The position numbers and the translations under genes were made by a program. A stretch of DNA of 60,556 nucleotides from assembly GCA_022799035.1 (NCBI GenBank), contig JAAWNQ010000010.1, positions 1-60,556 on the forward strand, written 5' to 3'. Source of the stretch: Oscillospiraceae bacterium. GTDB taxonomy: Bacteria; Bacillota; Clostridia; Oscillospirales; Oscillospiraceae. The notes below the pieces were generated by a model, which did no database searches, was not told where the DNA came from, and was given only the letters and a program-made list of their open reading frames with translations. Below, piece by piece: positions 58,413 to 60,556 of this stretch. Each line of letters starts with the position of its first letter. The first letter of the stretch is position 1.

Positions 58413-59303
58413 ATGAGACGGCTGAAGATCGCTCTGCTGCAGATCACTCCCTGCGGCACACTGCAAGAAAATCAGGAAAAGGGCTTGGAGTATTGCCGAA
58501 AAGCTGGGGAGCTTGGGGCTGACATCGTTCTGTTTCCCGAAATGTGGAGCAATGGATATCATATCTATGACAGTCCTGTGGAGAGATGGACTTCCGAGGC
58601 AATTCCTGTGGATGGTGAGTTCATCAATAGCTTTGGAGCTCTGGCGAAGGAGCTTCATATGGCTATTGGAATCACCCTTTTGGAGAGGTATCGAGGAGGC
58701 CCCCGAAATTCTCTGGTTCTGTTTGACCGTTGGGGAGAGCATAGGCTTACCTATTCCAAAGTACATACCTGTGATTTTGGGGCGGAGCGGGCGCTGACTC
58801 CGGGGGAGGACTTCCGGGTCACAACCCTGGATACTGCCTGTGGAGAAGTGAATGTGGGGGCGATGATCTGTTACGACCGGGAGTTTCCGGAAAGCACCAG
58901 GATCCTGATGCTGAAGGGAGCGGAACTGATCTTGGTTCCCAACGCCTGTCCCATGGAGCTCAACCGTCTCTCCCAGCTCCGGGCCAGGGCCTTTGAGAAC
59001 ATGGTAGCCATTGCCACCTGCAACTATCCCGGTTCTGTCCCTGACTGCAACGGGGGCTCCAGCGTGTTTGACGGAGTGGCGTACCTTCCGGACCAGACGG
59101 AGTCACGGGATACCTGCATCCTGTTGGCGGGGGCGGAGGAGGGGATCTGTCTTGCCCAGCTTGACCTGGAACAGTTGCGAAAGTATCGGGAAGCGGAAGT
59201 GCATGGGAACGCCTACCGCCGACCGCGGAAATATGGTTTGCTGGTCAATACAGAGGTTGCCCCACCCTTTATCCGGGAGGATCGCCGGAGGGAAGACCGC
59301 TGA
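58413..59303 (+). CDS. Carbon-nitrogen hydrolase (nitrilase superfamily)
   Basis: A 296-residue alpha-beta-beta-alpha enzyme with the Glu-Lys-Cys triad in place: E in VLFPEMWSNG, K in TYSKVHTCDFG, C in MICYDREFPES. It should hydrolyse an amide (N-carbamoyl, omega-amide or similar); the exact substrate is not evident. ATG 58413 is the first start within the conserved domain, with GGGAGG further upstream. It runs 20 bases ahead of the MATE gene. Confidence 0.85.
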   Translation: MRRLKIALLQITPCGTLQENQEKGLEYCRKAGELGADIVLFPEMWSNGYHIYDSPVERWTSEAIPVDGEFINSFGALAKELHMAIGITLLERYRGGPRNSLVLFDRWGEHRLTYSKVHTCDFGAERALTPGEDFRVTTLDTACGEVNVGAMICYDREFPESTRILMLKGAELILVPNACPMELNRLSQLRARAFENMVAIATCNYPGSVPDCNGGSSVFDGVAYLPDQTESRDTCILLAGAEEGICLAQLDLEQLRKYREAEVHGNAYRRPRKYGLLVNTEVAPPFIREDRRREDR

Positions 59304-59323
59304 AAAAGAAGGAGGGAGAGTAC

Positions 59324-60532
59324 ATGGCGTCAAATGATTTTTCTCAGGGAAAGGTATCCGGTAACATTCTTTCGATGGCTCTCCCTATGACCCTGGCGCA
59401 GTTGATCAATATTCTTTACAACATTGTGGACCGAGTCTACCTGGGCCATCTGGAGGGGATCGGTCGAATGTCCATCACCGGTTTGGGCCTGTGTCTGCCG
59501 GTCATCTCTATCCTTATCGGTTTCGCCAATCTGTGCGGTATGGGAGGGGGGCCTCTGTGCTCCATCTACCGGGGAAAGGGGGAGAATGGGGAAGCGGAGA
59601 AGGTAATGGGGAATTCCTTTACCCTGCTTCTTGTGTTTGGAGCGGCCCTTACCGTGATTGGCCTGGTTTTCCGGAGGCCCATTCTCTATCTGTTCGGCGC
59701 CAGTGACGCCACCTTTCCCTATGCCAATGACTATCTGACCGTCTATCTCTGCGGCACGCTGTTTGTGATGATCGGCCTGGGTATGAATCCCTTTATCAAT
59801 GCCCAGGGCTTTGGCCGGATAGGGATGATGACGGTGGCCTTGGGGGCGGTGACCAACCTGATCCTGGACCCTGTCTTTATCTTTGGATTTCATATGGGAG
59901 TAAGGGGCGCAGCCATCGCTACAGTATTGTCCCAGGGATGTTCCGCGGCTTGGGTCCTGCGGTTTTTGACCGGGAGGAGGGCCATACTCCGCCTGCGGAG
60001 AGAGACCATGTCCCTGTGTTGGGATCGGGTGCGGCGGATCCTCTCCCTGGGGGCTTCCGGTTTTGTGATGTCACTGACCAATTCTCTGGTACAGATCCTG
60101 TGTAACGCCACGCTCCAACGGGTAGGGGGGGATCTCTATGTGGGAGTGATGACGGTCATCAACTCGGTGCGGGAGGTCATCACCATGCCCGTTACCGGAG
60201 TCACCAATGGCTGTCAGCCCGTTCTGGGATATAACTACGGGGCCGGACTTTACCAGCGTGTCCGGGAGGGGATCCGATTTACCACTGGGGTGACCATGGC
60301 CTATTCCCTTGGAGTTTGGGTGCTGGTGATGGCGATCCCGGACATTTTTATTCACATATTTAACAGTGAGGCAGAGCTGTTGACAGCCGGTATCCCAGCA
60401 TTTCGAATCTATTTTGCCGCCTTTTTCTGCATGGCCTTCCAGTTTATCGGACAATCGGTATTTGAATACCACGATTTTATGAGCGTCTATTGCTCACCGT
60501 GGGTTTTCAATAAAATCCTCCAAAAGCCTTGA
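59324..60532 (+). pseudogene. MATE-family exporter, C-terminally disrupted
   Basis: The frame matches a MATE exporter (KVSGNILSMALPMTLAQLIN start; GMNPFINAQGFGRIGMMTVA; CQPVLGYNYGAG). Homology runs to about codon 380 (FQFIGQSVF, near 60461), where the family continues QALG and one or two more membrane segments. Here it goes into 22 unrelated codons and a stop at 60530. About 60 residues are missing and it is likely inactive. GAAGGAGGG precedes the ATG. The break coincides with foreign-looking sequence at the window edge. Confidence 0.8.
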
Positions 60533-60556
60533 AAACAAAGGATTTTTCACAGTGTG
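60462..60556. mobile_element. Possible end of an integrated element
   Basis: The last 95 bases do not continue the MATE gene. They carry interleaved inverted repeats: GTTTTCAA (60503-60510) with TTGAAAAC (60529-60536), and AAAATCC (60512-60518) with GGATTTT (60540-60546), plus a shorter CCACG/CGTGG pair. Such repeats are common at the ends of integrative elements. No integrase is in the window, so the type is undetermined. Confidence 0.4.

Overview
The window looks like chromosome from an anaerobic, spore-forming, low-to-mid GC Clostridia relative, most likely in the Oscillospiraceae (Flavonifractor / Intestinimonas / Lawsonibacter type). This is an inference from content. Genes start behind strong AGGAGG-type Shine-Dalgarno (SD) sites, and HprK, an S-box upstream of metK, and Firmicutes-type infC-rpmI-rplT and rpsB-tsf operons are present. 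Sporulation-type proteins (YlmC/YmxH-like PRC barrel, CotF-like coat proteins, LysM-GH18 hydrolase) and anaerobe markers (reverse rubrerythrin, NfnAB, 2-hydroxyacyl-CoA dehydratase activase) occur. No CRISPR array, prophage or intact transposase was seen. Most of the window is ordinary core genome; the accessory character is concentrated at the right edge.

Layout. 0-6.3 kb: two cell-wall/spore hydrolases, a PRC-barrel protein, reverse rubrerythrin, a rhomboid-like membrane protein and metK under a SAM-I riboswitch. 6.4-11.9 kb: a membrane-anchored XRE regulator, a GT4 glycosyltransferase, an O-antigen-ligase-like polymerase, an NlpC/P60-like enzyme and a MATE exporter. 12-14.1 kb: Mini-RNase III and RqcH. 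14.2-18.9 kb: response regulator, VanZ, ABC ATPase, two permeases and a histidine kinase, resembling an antimicrobial-peptide resistance module. 19-21.3 kb: NfnAB. 21.4-24.9 kb: a DUF2975/HTH/DUF4173 membrane-protein cluster. 25-33.3 kb (minus strand): small proteins, a lipoprotein, GNAT, S66 peptidase, and a dehydratase/activase pair split by an S-layer-domain thioredoxin.

33.5-36.5 kb: PadR-DUF1700-DUF4097 cassette and coat-like proteins. 36.6-40.2 kb: hprK, a free-standing RarA C-terminal domain, rpsB and tsf. 40.4-43.5 kb: TAXI-type TRAP transporter. 43.6-48 kb: tRNA-Leu(GAG), a two-component system, a deacetylase-fold protein that has lost its metal ligands, and a bactofilin. 48-53.3 kb: Cu/Zn superoxide dismutase, proC, GNAT, and a CsoR-controlled copper operon whose CopA carries a C-terminal CopZ-like domain with its own ribosome-binding site. 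53.3-60.5 kb: a lipoprotein, a gene remnant, infC-rpmI-rplT, two small proteins, a MerR/TipAS regulator, a nitrilase-family enzyme and a MATE gene cut off near the right edge by foreign-looking sequence.

I did not find a clearly new multi-gene system. The best candidates for new biology are the SLH-thioredoxin inserted in the activase/dehydratase pair, the CopA-CopZ fusion with internal start, the metal-less deacetylase with a shared response-regulator box, and the element junction at the right edge. Only one gene-free stretch exceeds 300 bases (45718-46042) and it is described below.
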